64,000 nt of DNA. Origin: Ralstonia sp. UBA689. GTDB lineage: Bacteria > Pseudomonadota > Gammaproteobacteria > Burkholderiales > Burkholderiaceae. Of this stretch, positions 7,389 through 14,522 are shown one piece after another. The number at the start of each line of letters is the position of its first letter. The stretch's first letter is position 1. The translations under genes and the position numbers were made by a program. The notes beneath the pieces are model-generated. The model saw nothing but the letters and a program-made list of their open reading frames with translations, did not search any database and was not told the DNA's origin. The stretch lies in the NCBI RefSeq assembly GCF_002298975.1, contig NZ_DBMV01000042.1, positions 62,001-126,000 on the forward strand, written 5' to 3'.

Positions 7389-7901
7389 TTACTTCACGAC
7401 CTTGAGGGAGGGCTTGCCGCCGATCCTTGGGACCCCGTCAAGCATTTTGGTGTCAGGTGACTGGCTGCCCTTGCTAGACACAACATGCTTGGGCGGTGGC
7501 AGTGGCGGCTGACCACCCGCAAGCAGGCCCAGAATCGTATTTGCTTGCTGGACGCTCGTGTTGGCATCCTGCAGGGTCATTGTTTCGTCGCGCTTGTAAT
7601 CCGCTTTGATGCGATTCAAGTGCATGTTTTTGGCAATGATGCCAATCTTGCGCGAGAGGACGTGTCGCGGATCTTCGGACTTCACGCCGGGATTCTGAAG
7701 TTGCCCATGAAGAACTTCGTGCATGCCCGTAAGGTGTCCTGGAGCATTGCCAGGAGAGGGTAGGCTGCAGTGGAAAGTCTTGATGTCGTCAAAGATCGCG
7801 TAGTAGGCGCGTGCGCACACGCCTCGCCATTCGGCTTCGCAGGCTGCTGTTTGGTGTGCCTTGTTGACGACGGGCATCAAATCCAAGGAAGTCACGCTCA
7901 T
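7389..7901 (-). CDS. HEPN-like protein, possible toxin or effector
   Basis: The protein has 170 residues. The N-terminal half has C-A-R-A-Y-Y-A-I-F-D-D, which recalls the R-x-Y-Y-A-x-F helix of HEPN proteins. The middle has M-H-L-N-R-I-K-A-D-Y-K, followed by a helix with regularly spaced Ala, like the L-R-x-x-A-D-Y segment of the same superfamily. The C-terminal 45 residues are Pro/Gly/Lys-rich and probably disordered. A strict R-x4-6-H RNase motif is not obvious, so activity is uncertain. Its start overlaps the upstream gene by four bases (ATGA). HEPN proteins are frequent toxins and defence effectors; the assignment here is moderate. Confidence 0.55.
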   Translation of the reverse strand: MSVTSLDLMPVVNKAHQTAACEAEWRGVCARAYYAIFDDIKTFHCSLPSPGNAPGHLTGMHEVLHGQLQNPGVKSEDPRHVLSRKIGIIAKNMHLNRIKADYKRDETMTLQDANTSVQQANTILGLLAGGQPPLPPPKHVVSSKGSQSPDTKMLDGVPRIGGKPSLKVVK

Positions 7902-8659
7902 GCGTGAATCCCTTGGATGGAGAAGGTCACTTCCGGGGGCAAGAAGATATTGTCCTCGGTAAGCTTATCGACAAAAGCCATCTCAAGGCCAAGTGCTTCG
8001 GATGTTGAAGCATTCACGTCATATCGGAGGCGGACTGTCGTTGCTTCGTCCGGAACGTCGAAAACCTCGAGTCCAACTGATCCGTGGAACATCAAGCCAT
8101 GTTCACGCAAAACAGTGCCTACGATACTCATCAATTTGCCCAGAAGAGCGTCGTCGATTTCGGCGTTTCGCAGAATTCTCGCAGCATCTTCAAGTGAGTC
8201 GACAGGCACCCGATCCAAGTTACTCAGGTTCATCTTGCGAGCGAGTGCGACAAACTCGTGCATCGTCTGGAATGATCCGGTTGCGAGCCCGAGTGGAAGA
8301 GCTTGGGTGAACTTCCCAGTTTGCGGGTGGGCGGCCGTGCTGTAGTGCAATTGGGCATCCGATGCATAGCCCAAATTGGACAAAAAGGCGCACGCGTGCA
8401 GAGCCTGCTCGGCGTTGTCCGCAGGCTCCCCCTTCTTCAGCCCAATCGATTCCAGCGCTTGATCAATGTTCCCGCACATGTGGTGTACGTAGCCGCGCAT
8501 GCGAGCCGCGCTGTCGTGATCAGCCTGTTCGAGCTTATCGATCTTGTGAAATAGATCGATGACCCTCGCATCGTCGTAGTGGAGGAGTTGGGCGGGAACA
8601 ACCACCTCGTCAACGTCCTTCTCAATGTCGGAGCCAATGGTCTCGGGCTTGATGCTCAT
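7898..8659 (-). CDS. Uncharacterised protein, partner of the HEPN-like protein
   Basis: The protein has 253 residues from the ATG (M-S-I-K-P-E-T). The frame also offers a TTG start at 8713; neither has a strong ribosome site. It is largely helical in the first two thirds (D-A-R-V-I-D-L-F-H-K-I-D-K-L, and an A-C-A-F-L-S-N-L-G-Y repeat-like stretch). The last 70 residues are beta-rich and acidic. I recognise no family. The four-base overlap with the HEPN-like gene, the shared terminator and the paired palindromes upstream make it the probable antitoxin, sensor or regulator of a two-gene cargo operon. Confidence 0.6.
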   Translation of the reverse strand: MSIKPETIGSDIEKDVDEVVVPAQLLHYDDARVIDLFHKIDKLEQADHDSAARMRGYVHHMCGNIDQALESIGLKKGEPADNAEQALHACAFLSNLGYASDAQLHYSTAAHPQTGKFTQALPLGLATGSFQTMHEFVALARKMNLSNLDRVPVDSLEDAARILRNAEIDDALLGKLMSIVGTVLREHGLMFHGSVGLEVFDVPDEATTVRLRYDVNASTSEALGLEMAFVDKLTEDNIFLPPEVTFSIQGIHA

Positions 8660-8728
8660 CGAGTATCCGTGCTTTCTTAGAATTCTTCTGTCAACGCTTG
8701 GCGCCCGAAACAAGGAACCTGGACGCCA

Positions 8729-8746
8729 ACCGTAACCGGTTACGGT
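8729..8746. promoter_or_regulatory. 18-bp perfect palindrome upstream of the HEPN-like operon
   Basis: ACCGTAACC is followed directly by its exact reverse complement GGTTACGGT with no spacer. It lies 70 bases before the ATG of the first gene and 38 bases from a second palindrome. Likely a dimeric regulator site. Confidence 0.55.
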
Positions 8747-8784
8747 GGGGCATGTTCATCGGTAAACCAATGAATTGTCAAGTA

Positions 8785-8815
8785 GATCAACTTGTCAAGT
8801 ATTGACAAGTTGATC
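8785..8815. promoter_or_regulatory. 31-bp operator-like inverted repeat
   Basis: Two perfect 14-base arms, GATCAACTTGTCAA and TTGACAAGTTGATC, flank a 3-base GTA centre. An extra half-site TTGTCAAGTAGATC overlaps the left flank (8776-8788). The arms carry TTGACA boxes in both directions, so binding here would block a promoter. The arrangement suits a phage-type repressor or an autoregulating antitoxin. Confidence 0.6.
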
Positions 8816-8948
8816 GTGAGGTGACGTTGCCGCCATGTTTGTCACGATAGCAAATGGGCGTTATTGGCGAAACCAACCACAAGAATGAGCGTGCTTCCGT
8901 GTGATGGGGCCATGATAGACGAGCGTGAGGTTGATTACACTGGTGGTG

Positions 8949-8964
8949 CTGTATAAATACACAG
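8949..8964. promoter_or_regulatory. LexA (SOS) box
   Basis: CTGT-N8-ACAG, with an AT-rich centre ATAAATAC, agrees with the gammaproteobacterial and betaproteobacterial LexA consensus. A TTGATT/TATAAA promoter overlaps it on the plus strand, with the predicted transcription start at or next to the ATG at 8966. Damage-inducible expression of what follows is likely. Confidence 0.65.
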
Positions 8965-8965
8965 T

Positions 8966-9181
8966 ATGAAATCGCCACCATGCCCAGGAATCACCGAGTC
9001 TTTCGAGTGGAGTGACATCCATCGCAGGGAACGGACGTGCCCGACGTGCTCGCACGTCATACGGAAGCTCGAAGGACACGCAAACGGGCTCTTCTTTAAC
9101 GTGGTAGCTGGATGCGATCGCGGGCTGCAGAACAGCAGCTATCCGTGCGATGCCTACGAGCGTGAGCCAGGCACCGATTGA
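8966..9181 (+). CDS. Possible SOS-controlled small Cys-containing protein
   Basis: This 71-residue frame starts one base after the LexA box. There is no room for a ribosome site, so a leaderless transcript would be needed. It contains C-P-T-C-S-H, a zinc-ribbon-like pair, and three further cysteines, but no second clear CxxC. Coding status is doubtful; the regulated product could instead be an RNA or a later start. Confidence 0.3.
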   Translation: MKSPPCPGITESFEWSDIHRRERTCPTCSHVIRKLEGHANGLFFNVVAGCDRGLQNSSYPCDAYEREPGTD

Positions 9182-9238
9182 CGTTTCTGCGGAACTCACC
9201 AACGGTTTGCGGAACAACGTTAGCAAGCGCTCTCGAAT

Positions 9239-9298
9239 TGGTGCCCGAGGCCGGGATCGAACCGGCACGCGCCGGTGGGGGCGCAGCGGATTTTAAGA
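9239..9298 (-). tRNA. tRNA-Leu(TAA) 3'-half remnant (attachment-site scar)
   Basis: Read on the minus strand, the sequence runs from an anticodon loop CTTAAAA (anticodon TAA) through a class-II variable arm (GCGCC/GGCGC stem). A complete T arm (GCCGG-TTCGATC-CCGGC) and a 3' end G-G-G-C-A-C-C-A follow. No D arm or 5' acceptor strand exists in the next 100 bases, so it is not a functional tRNA. Such 3' halves are left by integrases that use tRNA genes. Confidence 0.75.
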
Positions 9299-9367
9299 CC
9301 GCTCCTGCCTGGCCCGCATACTGACGCAGTTATGATGGTTGCGCGTCGGGAGGACGATGTGGCATAG

Positions 9368-9396
9368 GCGTACGTCAAAGCGTAGGCTCCAGCGTA
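9368..9396 (+). promoter_or_regulatory. Three GCGTA repeats before the response-regulator gene
   Basis: GCGTA occurs at 9368, 9380 and 9392, exactly 12 bases apart, 30-58 bases before the ATG. One-turn-spaced direct repeats are the usual binding layout of OmpR-family regulators, so autoregulation is possible. Confidence 0.35.
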
Positions 9397-9425
9397 GGTT
9401 CCATAAAAACACCAGGTAAACATTG

Positions 9426-10169
9426 ATGCGCGTGCTCCTCGTGGAAGACGACGACATGATCGGCGATAGCGTGCGCAAGGGCTTGCGCCACGACGGATTC
9501 GCCATCGATTGGGTGCGCGACGGCGATGCCGCCGTGCAGGCCGTCACCACACCCGGCGCCCCCGGTGCTGCCGGCGCCGAATCCGGCGCCTCCATGTTCG
9601 ACCTGATGCTGCTCGATCTCGGCCTGCCCAAGCGCGACGGGCTGGATGTGGTGCGTGAGGTGCGTCAGCGCGGCATCCCCATCCCCATCCTGATCCTGAC
9701 CGCGCGCGATGCGGTGGCCGACCGCGTGGCCGGTCTCAACGCCGGGGCCGACGACTACCTCGTCAAGCCGTTCGATCTGCAGGAGCTGGCTGCGCGCATG
9801 CATGCGCTGCTGCGCCGCCAGGGCGGCCGGGCTGATCCGCTCATGCGCCACGGCGACGTGCTGCTCAACCCCGTCACGCGCGAGGTGCTGCGCGCGGGTA
9901 TGCCCATCAAGCTGTCGGGGCGCGAGTTTGCCGTGCTGCATGCGCTGCTCGCGCGGCCGGGCAAGGTGTGGTCGATCGCGCAGTTGCAGGACAACCTCTA
10001 CGGCTGGGACGAAGAGGTCGGCAGCAACACCGTGGAGGTCTACATCCACGCGCTGCGCAAGAAGCTCGGCAGCCATTTCATCCAGAACATCCGCGGCGTG
10101 GGGTACGTAATCCCGCGTGAGGCGTCAACGTCGCCCGCGGAACCTGCCGACGGCACAGGCCACCAATAA
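9426..10169 (+). CDS. OmpR-family response regulator (QseB/PmrA-like)
   Basis: The protein has 247 residues. The receiver domain carries the acidic pair E-D-D (7-9), phosphoacceptor Asp64 in L-L-D-L-G-L-P and the conserved Lys in D-Y-L-V-K-P-F. The C-terminal winged helix ends V-E-V-Y-I-H-A-L-R-K-K-L-G and I-R-G-V-G-Y. An insertion of about 15 residues rich in Gly, Ala and Pro (about 42-57) separates helix 2 from the phospho-Asp strand, unusual for the family. I chose the ATG after an in-frame TTG. The kinase gene follows at three bases. Confidence 0.92.
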   Translation: MRVLLVEDDDMIGDSVRKGLRHDGFAIDWVRDGDAAVQAVTTPGAPGAAGAESGASMFDLMLLDLGLPKRDGLDVVREVRQRGIPIPILILTARDAVADRVAGLNAGADDYLVKPFDLQELAARMHALLRRQGGRADPLMRHGDVLLNPVTREVLRAGMPIKLSGREFAVLHALLARPGKVWSIAQLQDNLYGWDEEVGSNTVEVYIHALRKKLGSHFIQNIRGVGYVIPREASTSPAEPADGTGHQ

Positions 10170-10172
10170 CCC

Positions 10173-11489
10173 ATGCAATCGATTCGCAAAACCCTGCTGT
10201 GGTGGCTGGCCGGCGGCCTGCTGGCGGCCATCGTCATTGCCACTGGCCTGATCTATGCGCAGGCTCGGCAAGAAGCCAATGCGCTGTTCGACTACCAGAT
10301 GCAGCAGATGGCCGCCGCGTTGCCCAGCCAGTGGATCGACCCGCCGCCGCCCGCGCTGGCCGCCATCGGGCGCGACGACGACGTAGTGATCCGCATCTGG
10401 GACGGTTCTGGCCGCAGCCTGTATCTCTCGCATGCGCGTCCTGACCTGCCCGAGCGCGCGGAGCTGGGCTTTTCGGATGTGAACACGCCAGAAGGGCAGT
10501 GGCGCGTGTACAGCGTCGCCTTCGGGCCTGCCGTCGTTCAGATCGCGCAGCCGTACAGCGCGCGACACGAGGTGGCCGCGCGCATGGCGTTGCGCACGGT
10601 GGCACCGCTGCTGATCCTGTTGCCGCTGCTGGGCTGGATCGTATGGCTGGCGGTGGGGCGCGGGCTGGCACCGCTGGGCTCGGTGGCCAGGCAGGTGCAG
10701 GCGCGCGATGCGGCAGCGCTCTCGCCGCTGCCCACGCAGGGCTTGCCCGATGAGATCCGCCCGTTGACCAATGCGTTGAACGATCTGCTGGCACGTCTTG
10801 GCACGGCACTCGCACATCAGCGTGCCTTTGTGGCCGATGCCGCGCACGCGCTGCGTACGCCGCTGACAGCGCTCAAGCTGCAGTTGCAGGTGGCCGACCG
10901 TGCGCAGGACGAAGACGAACGCCGCGCCGCGCATGCTGACCTGCATCGTGGTGTGGAGCGCATGATTCGCCTCGTCGGCCAGTTGCTGACCCTCGCGCGG
11001 CAGGAGCCGGGCGCTGCCGATACGCGGCGCGTGCCGGTTGCACTCGACGCAGTGGCCGCCGAAGTGGTTGCCGAACTGGCGCCGGCGGCCGTGCATAAGG
11101 GCATCGATCTCGGCATCGCCATGGAATCGCAGCCGGCATCCGTCATCGGTAACGCCGATGCGTTGCGCGTGCTGCTCGTCAACCTCGTCGACAACGCGCT
11201 CAACTATTGCCCGCGCGGTGCCCGTGTCGATGTGTCGACAGGACACGCGCCCGACGGCGGCGCGCAGCTCGTGGTGGAAGACAACGGCCCCGGCATTCCC
11301 GCCGAAGAGCGTGAGCGTGTGCTCGACCGTTTCTACCGCCCTGCCCGGGCCCCCAGCGGTGGCAGCGGTTTAGGGCTCGCGATCGTGAGTGAGATCGCGC
11401 AGGCGCATGATGCCGCGCTGGCGTTGGAGGAGCGCGAAGGCGGCGGATTGCGGGTGGTGTTGCGGTTTCCGTTCCGTGCCAGTGTCTAG
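10173..11489 (+). CDS. Sensor histidine kinase (QseC/PmrB-like)
   Basis: The protein has 438 residues. Membrane segments at about 8-29 and 142-161 bound a periplasmic domain of about 110 residues. A HAMP-like linker follows, then the H-box F-V-A-D-A-A-H-A-L-R-T-P with phospho-His225. The N-box (L-V-N-L-V-D-N-A-L-N-Y), G1 (D-N-G-P-G-I-P) and G2 (G-S-G-L-G-L-A-I-V) of the ATPase domain are intact. With the upstream regulator it forms a complete two-component system. The likely output is the Do protease gene downstream, whose promoter carries a matching box. Confidence 0.93.
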   Translation: MQSIRKTLLWWLAGGLLAAIVIATGLIYAQARQEANALFDYQMQQMAAALPSQWIDPPPPALAAIGRDDDVVIRIWDGSGRSLYLSHARPDLPERAELGFSDVNTPEGQWRVYSVAFGPAVVQIAQPYSARHEVAARMALRTVAPLLILLPLLGWIVWLAVGRGLAPLGSVARQVQARDAAALSPLPTQGLPDEIRPLTNALNDLLARLGTALAHQRAFVADAAHALRTPLTALKLQLQVADRAQDEDERRAAHADLHRGVERMIRLVGQLLTLARQEPGAADTRRVPVALDAVAAEVVAELAPAAVHKGIDLGIAMESQPASVIGNADALRVLLVNLVDNALNYCPRGARVDVSTGHAPDGGAQLVVEDNGPGIPAEERERVLDRFYRPARAPSGGSGLGLAIVSEIAQAHDAALALEEREGGGLRVVLRFPFRASV

Positions 11490-11530
11490 CCACCTCGCAG
11501 AAACAGTTTGTTGCATGTGACGCCAGCGCA

Positions 11531-11563
11531 TTTAAGTCTCGATTAAGTCTGCCCGCCTACGAT
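11531..11563 (+). promoter_or_regulatory. PmrA/QseB-like box and -10 of the degP promoter
   Basis: TTTAAG-N5-ATTAAG (11531-11547), a direct repeat at one helical turn, is close to the YTTAAK-N5-YTTAAK PmrA consensus. TACGAT follows after 10 bases as a -10 box, so the repeat replaces the -35 element, as at activated promoters. The ATG of degP lies about 75 bases on. Confidence 0.55.
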
Positions 11564-11636
11564 GCCTGCAACCGATGGGCACGGCAGGCGACCTTGCCGG
11601 CCGTGGCCCACGTGCCAAGCATGAGAGGACACGACA

Positions 11637-13100
11637 ATGACGCGTCAAACCCTGACACGCAGCGCGGCCGGCCTGGCGGCCGTGATTGCCGTTGCAGGCG
11701 GCTATGCCTATCTGCAGAAAGATGGGATTTCGCATGCGGTGGCCGCGCCGGCGCCCATGACTGCACCTGCAGCAGCCCCCGTGGCCTTGGCCGTGCCGAT
11801 GGACTTTTCCGGCATCGTCGAGCGCTACGGCCCGGCGGTGGTCAACATCAGCACCACCGCGCACGCGCAACACACCGGCATGCAGGGCCTGCCGCCCGGC
11901 ATGAGCCCGGATGACCCGTTTGCCGAGTTCTTCAAGCGCTTCATGCCGCAGATGCCGCAACAGCGCGGTGACCAGATCGTGCGCGGGCTGGGCTCGGGTT
12001 TTATCGTTTCGGCCGATGGGCTGATCCTGACCAACGCGCACGTGGTCGATGGCGCGCAAGAGGTCAACGTCAAGCTGACCGACCGTCGCGAGTTCAAGGC
12101 CAAGGTGCTGGGGGTGGACAAGCAATCCGACGTGGCCGTGCTGCGCATTTCGGCCAAGAACCTGCCGGTGGTGCAGATCGGCACCCCGGCCGGCACCAAG
12201 GTGGGCGAGCCCGTGCTGGCCATCGGCTCGCCGTACGGCTTCGAGAACACTGTCACGGCGGGCATCGTGAGCGCCAAGTCGCGCTCGCTGCCGGACGATA
12301 CGTACGTGCCCTTCATCCAGACCGATGTGGCTGTGAACCCCGGCAACTCGGGCGGCCCGCTGTTCAACCAGCGCGGTGAGGTGATCGGCATCAACTCGCA
12401 GATCTACAGCCAGACCGGCGGCTATCAGGGCCTGTCGTTCGCCATTCCGATCGACGTGGCGATGAAGGTGGAGCAGCAGCTCGTGGCCACCGGCAAGGTG
12501 ACGCGCGGACGCCTGGGTATCGCAGTGCAGGAGGTCGACCAGTCGCTGGCCGATTCCTTCAAGCTGCCCAAGCCGGAGGGCGCGCTGGTCAACTCGGTCG
12601 AGAAAGACGGCCCCGCCGCCAAGGCCGGCTTGCAGCCCGGCGACGTGATCCTGCAGATCGGGGGTGCGCGCATCGACCGCTCGGGGGATCTGCCCGAGCA
12701 GGTGGCCGAGATCAAGCCGGGCACCACCGTGCCGCTGCAGATCATCCGTCAGGGCAAGCCGACCACGCTGTCGGTCACCGTTGGCGCGGCCAAGGACGTG
12801 AAGGTGGCGTCCAATGAGAAGGCCGCGCCCGATCAGGGCCGCCTGGGCCTCGCGGTGCGTCCGCTGCAGCCGGAAGAAAAGCGCCAGAGCGGCTTGCCCG
12901 GCGGTCTGGTGGTGATGGATGTGAGCGGCCCGTCGGCCAAGGTCGGCATCCAGCCGGGTGACGTGATCCTGTCGCTCAACGGCACGCCGGTGTCGTCGGT
13001 GCAGGAGCTGCGCTCGCTGGTGGACCGCGCCGGCAAGCATGTCGCGCTGCTGGTGCAGCGTGACGACACGAAGATATTCGTGCCGGTGGACCTTGGCTGA
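11637..13100 (+). CDS. degP: Do-family periplasmic serine protease (DegP/MucD)
   Basis: The protein has 487 residues with an N-terminal hydrophobic export segment. The trypsin-like domain has catalytic His135 (L-T-N-A-H-V-V), Asp165 (K-Q-S-D-V-A-V-L) and Ser238 (N-P-G-N-S-G-G-P-L-F). Two PDZ domains follow (about 280-370 and 390-485). Length and layout are those of full two-PDZ Do proteases, which degrade or refold misfolded envelope proteins. The upstream two-component system and the box in the promoter suggest envelope-stress control. A terminator follows. Confidence 0.95.
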   Translation: MTRQTLTRSAAGLAAVIAVAGGYAYLQKDGISHAVAAPAPMTAPAAAPVALAVPMDFSGIVERYGPAVVNISTTAHAQHTGMQGLPPGMSPDDPFAEFFKRFMPQMPQQRGDQIVRGLGSGFIVSADGLILTNAHVVDGAQEVNVKLTDRREFKAKVLGVDKQSDVAVLRISAKNLPVVQIGTPAGTKVGEPVLAIGSPYGFENTVTAGIVSAKSRSLPDDTYVPFIQTDVAVNPGNSGGPLFNQRGEVIGINSQIYSQTGGYQGLSFAIPIDVAMKVEQQLVATGKVTRGRLGIAVQEVDQSLADSFKLPKPEGALVNSVEKDGPAAKAGLQPGDVILQIGGARIDRSGDLPEQVAEIKPGTTVPLQIIRQGKPTTLSVTVGAAKDVKVASNEKAAPDQGRLGLAVRPLQPEEKRQSGLPGGLVVMDVSGPSAKVGIQPGDVILSLNGTPVSSVQELRSLVDRAGKHVALLVQRDDTKIFVPVDLG

Positions 13101-13146
13101 CGCTGACTGAACCCGGTTGCGCTGTTTTCCGGTGCCTGCATGTTGC

Positions 13147-13179
13147 GGCGCGTGCCCGATGAGGGACGCGCCGTTTTTT
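13147..13179 (+). terminator. Terminator after degP
   Basis: GGCGCG and CGCGCC arms with an inner CCC/GGG pairing, then G and six T. A good intrinsic terminator 47 bases past the stop. Confidence 0.7.
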
Positions 13180-13201
13180 CATGCGCAGCAGGGCCGTCTT
13201 C

Positions 13202-13771
13202 TCAGGGCTTGAAGCAAAGCCGCGCGGTCGCCCGATCCAGCGCAATGCGATGCAGGCTGTCCAGCGACTGCTCCCGAGCCACGCGCCCCACTTCGCGCGC
13301 GATTTGCGTCGGACAGTCCGCCTGGCGGCGTGCCGGGGCCGCGTTGCGCAGGGCCTGCAAGATCGACGTCTGCAGCGTGTCCAACCGGGGGCGGATCACC
13401 TCTGGCAGGCTCGCCCGTGACACGGTGGGCGGGGCGCCAGCCCTGCGCCAATCATTGAGCAGGGCGTACTGGACTTCCTTGTTCGCCTCGATCTGGTCTG
13501 CGAAGACGCTCGCCACGTCCGCCGCCGCCAGCCCGTGGCTGGGCGCCACGGCCGAGACATTGGCGATGACTTTCGCCTCCCTTTCCGGGTCGTAGACTGG
13601 CTGGCCGGTGTCCCACTTGGCCAGCGCCACGTGGTCGGCGGTGACGAGACGCTCCGCCAGGTGACGGACCAGCGGTGCGAAGGCGCTTTCCTGCACCCCT
13701 GCCTGGGTAGCGCAGCCGGTCATGAGCCACAGGCTGCAGGCGAGTACGGCGGTCTTGAGGGTGTTCTTCAT
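13202..13771 (-). CDS. aroQ: Exported gamma-class chorismate mutase
   Basis: The protein has 189 residues. The N-terminal signal contains L-M-T-G-C, so it may be a lipoprotein anchored at Cys20 or cleaved by signal peptidase I. The body is all-helical and carries L-A-E-R-L-V-T-A-D-H-V-A-L-A-K-W and the conserved V-F-A-D-Q-I-E-A-N-K-E-V-Q-Y segment, as in secreted AroQ-gamma enzymes. The reaction is chorismate to prephenate in the periplasm. Such enzymes occur in plant- and animal-associated bacteria and their role is debated. It is convergent with degP and monocistronic. Confidence 0.88.
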   Translation of the reverse strand: MKNTLKTAVLACSLWLMTGCATQAGVQESAFAPLVRHLAERLVTADHVALAKWDTGQPVYDPEREAKVIANVSAVAPSHGLAAADVASVFADQIEANKEVQYALLNDWRRAGAPPTVSRASLPEVIRPRLDTLQTSILQALRNAAPARRQADCPTQIAREVGRVAREQSLDSLHRIALDRATARLCFKP

Positions 13772-14027
13772 GTTGTGGGCGCCGGTTGCTTGCCTGGAGT
13801 CGCTTCATGACGCTGCAAAGAGCGCCAATGATACCGAAGCAAGCGGTGTTGAATTTGCATCAAACCGCAGCGCCTTCGTTCTGGAGTTGGACGCCTTTTT
13901 GCGATCTAATACGACGCATCCCGAATGTGTTGCGCAAGGGCGGTTTTCAGTGACAGTCTCGTCACACACAGTGTTGGAGAGGCCGTTGTCCTGATGGGAT
14001 CACGACCCGCCAACCCCACAACGCACC

Positions 14028-14393
14028 ATGCATGTCGCCCGCACCCGCACAAGACTGACCGCCTGGCTCGGCCTGGTGGCGATGGTGCTTTTGCTGGTTG
14101 CGCCGATGATCAGCCAGGCGCTTGCGCCGCATGCGTTGCGCACGCCGTTCGAGCAGGCCATGCCGATGTGCGAGGCGCAGCCTGCCGCCGGCACGCAGTT
14201 GCCGGCCGATCATCACGCGGCGTGCGCCTATTGCGATCTCCTGGCGCAGCACGTGCTGGCGCCGACCATCGTCCCACCACTGGCGGTATTCGCCCCCGTT
14301 TATGTGAGCGCATGGACGGCGGCACCTGGGCGCTTGGCCGCAAGCAAAGCGCGCCATGCGGCCCGGCCGCGAGATTCCCCCTTCCTCACCTGA
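14028..14393 (+). CDS. DUF2946-family small membrane/secreted protein
   Basis: The protein has 121 residues. The N-terminus is a signal-like hydrophobic helix (about 13-30). The centre has D-H-H-A-A-C-A-Y-C-D-L-L, the His/Cys motif characteristic of DUF2946, with a spare Met-Pro-Met-Cys upstream that could bind metal. Members are often found beside copper-handling or TonB-receptor genes. Here it precedes an outer-membrane barrel gene and a TlpA gene on the same strand, suggesting a small redox or metal module. Function is not established. Confidence 0.75.
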   Translation: MHVARTRTRLTAWLGLVAMVLLLVAPMISQALAPHALRTPFEQAMPMCEAQPAAGTQLPADHHAACAYCDLLAQHVLAPTIVPPLAVFAPVYVSAWTAAPGRLAASKARHAARPRDSPFLT

Positions 14394-14522
14394 CCACGCC
14401 TGTCCGGGCAGTGAGTGCACGCCGCATTCGCGCCGGCATCGGCTTGTGCCGAGTTCAATGACATATTGCTGCGCGCCCAAGGCTCGGCCCAGGCGCGCGA
14501 GCGCATCAGAGTGAGGAATCCC

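Noticed and set aside
8861..9268. 135-codon minus-strand frame across the LexA box and tRNA remnant
   Set aside because: It runs through the operator region and the tRNA fragment, has no ribosome site and an atypical composition. It is a chance frame.
9239..9320. A complete functional tRNA-Leu
   Set aside because: No D arm or 5' acceptor strand is present beyond the anticodon loop; only the 3' half is there.
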